In this document: positions 63,159 to 64,000 of the stretch, one piece after another
How positions within the stretch are numbered: the stretch's first letter is position 1
Layout of the letters: every line of letters starts with the position of its first letter
Assembly: GCF_022919095.1 (NCBI RefSeq)
Contig: NZ_CP095073.1
Coordinates: 620,001-684,000, forward strand
Length of the DNA stretch: 64,000 nt
DNA from: Halobacillus salinarum
Lineage (GTDB): Bacteria; Bacillota; Bacilli; Bacillales; Halobacillaceae
Direction of reading: 5' to 3'
Notes under the pieces: generated by a model
What the model saw: only the letters and a program-made list of their open reading frames with translations
Told to the model about the DNA's origin: nothing
Databases searched by the model: none
Program-made: the position numbers and the translations under genes

Positions 63159-64000
63159 ATGCAAGTAGGGTTAATTGGGCTCGGGAAGATGGGATATAAC
63201 CTGGGATTAAATCTTCTTGACAACGGACACAGCGTCCACGTAAATGACGTGAACATGGAACGGTCAGCCCAGATGACTGCAAAAGGAGCACATCAGGCTC
63301 AAGATTTAGAAGACCTCGTCAATCAGCTGAAAGCGCCGCGGACGATTTGGGTAATGGTCCCAGCAGGTGACATCACTGCTAAAGTTCTGGAGAAGCTTTC
63401 TCGTTTATTAGAAGCGGGAGATCGTGTCATTGATGGAGGCAATTCAAATTACAAGAATAGCCTTCAGCATGCAGAGATGTTTCAAAGAAACGGCATTTAT
63501 TTCTTCGACGTAGGTACGAGTGGAGGCACGGATGGAGCGAGAAATGGAGCCTGTTACATGATCGGCGGAGATGCCGATGAATTTAAGGCCATTGAACAGC
63601 TTTTTTTTGACACAGCGGTTGAAAGCGGTTACCTCTATTCAGGTCCACCCGGCAGCGGCCATTTCTTGAAAATGGTACATAACGGCATTGAGTACGGGAT
63701 GATGCAATCCATTGCAGAAGGCTATGAAATCTTGGATAAGAGTCCTTTTGAATATGATTATGAAGCGGTCTCAAAAGTATGGAACAATGGCTCAGTCATC
63801 CGTTCCTGGCTGATGGAACTGATGGAGCACGCGTTTTCCAAGGATGCGAAGCTTGCGGATATTCGGGGAGTGATGAATTCCTCCGGGGAAGGCAAGTGGA
63901 CTGTTGAAACCGCGGTGGAGCTTGAATTAGCGGCCCCAGTGATCGCAATGTCACTGATGATGCGGTATCGTTCTCAGGAAGATGACACCTTCTCAGGAAA
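63159..64000 (+). CDS. gnd: 6-phosphogluconate dehydrogenase, decarboxylating (3-prime end cut)
   Basis: From ATG 63159, the frame stays open to the window end (280 codons). The product has the NAD(P) loop GLIGLGKMGYNLGLNL, VIDGGNSNYKNS, GTSGGTDGARNGACYMIGG and the catalytic GHFLKMVHNGIEYGMMQ. Enzymes of the short GntZ/YqeC type are about 300 residues, so only about 20 are missing. It oxidises and decarboxylates 6-phosphogluconate to ribulose-5-phosphate. GGGGTTGAGAG upstream is a modest ribosome binding site. It is divergent from the RpiR and gntK genes. Confidence 0.93.
   Translation, partial: MQVGLIGLGKMGYNLGLNLLDNGHSVHVNDVNMERSAQMTAKGAHQAQDLEDLVNQLKAPRTIWVMVPAGDITAKVLEKLSRLLEAGDRVIDGGNSNYKNSLQHAEMFQRNGIYFFDVGTSGGTDGARNGACYMIGGDADEFKAIEQLFFDTAVESGYLYSGPPGSGHFLKMVHNGIEYGMMQSIAEGYEILDKSPFEYDYEAVSKVWNNGSVIRSWLMELMEHAFSKDAKLADIRGVMNSSGEGKWTVETAVELELAAPVIAMSLMMRYRSQEDDTFSG

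Noticed and set aside
1-64000. tRNA, rRNA, CRISPR arrays, intact insertion sequences or prophage genes
   Set aside because: I looked for their characteristic sequences and saw none; short tRNA genes cannot be fully excluded by eye.

Overview
This window is a chromosomal segment from a moderately halophilic or halotolerant Bacillaceae, most like Halobacillus and its relatives. That placement rests on four things: Bacillus-type gene orders (glgBCDAP, gltAB, a yhfUTS-like set), strong AGGAGG ribosome binding sites with frequent GTG and TTG starts, moderate GC, and a complete ectoine operon. The genus is an inference. I saw no rRNA, tRNA, CRISPR array, prophage or intact insertion sequence.

Layout. 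0.2-4.2 kb: an AIM24-family gene, a dispersed hairpin repeat, a four-gene stress-type operon (two DUF948 proteins, a small protein, a YtxH-like protein) behind a sigma-B-like promoter, and a BrkB-family membrane protein. 4.6-14.8 kb: the glycogen operon glgBCDAP plus a neopullulanase-type GH13 enzyme. 14.9-24.7 kb: purU, a PH-domain protein, a divergent STAND-type ATPase, and glutamate synthase gltAB. 24.9-33.1 kb: a MoxR/DUF58/DUF4129/DUF4350 cluster with a SpoIIM-like gene in reverse, an RDD protein and an M20 peptidase. 33.1-36.0 kb: two tiny genes and ectABC. 36-41.5 kb: a DUF4352 lipoprotein, an intracellular subtilisin, a luciferase-like oxidoreductase and a glutamate dehydrogenase broken by one frameshift. 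41.5-46.4 kb: bioY, acyl-CoA ligase, thiolase, two MaoC-type hotdog proteins and an SDR, tightly packed. 46.5-47.7 kb: an RlmI-like methyltransferase. 47.7-49.9 kb: a ParM/ParR-like actin partition cassette with TGTACA-type repeats upstream and a 22-bp-period repeat downstream. 50-52.1 kb: a frameshifted lipoprotein, a zinc ribbon protein and an AbrB-AbrB-zinc ribbon-CHAD fusion. 52.1-60.6 kb: a catabolic operon for mannosyl/glucosylglycerate (PTS EIIABC, GH38, GH13_18, glycerate kinase) with a divergent RpiR regulator. 60.6-64.0 kb: gluconate kinase, a second RpiR regulator and a divergent 6-phosphogluconate dehydrogenase cut by the window end.

How it fits together. The segment is rich in carbon storage, nitrogen assimilation and osmolyte biology: glycogen is built and degraded, GltAB supplies the glutamate pool from which ectoine can be drawn, and a separate operon takes up and breaks down glycerate-based compatible solutes of other organisms. 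Cre-like sites lie near glg, gltAB and the gluconate promoter.

The points most worth following are the chromosomal ParMRC-like cassette, the bioY-linked fatty-acid-type gene set, the AbrB-CHAD fusion, and the solute-scavenging operon. Five genes carry apparent single-base indels, mostly in homopolymer runs, so sequence error must be excluded before any of them is treated as a real pseudogene.
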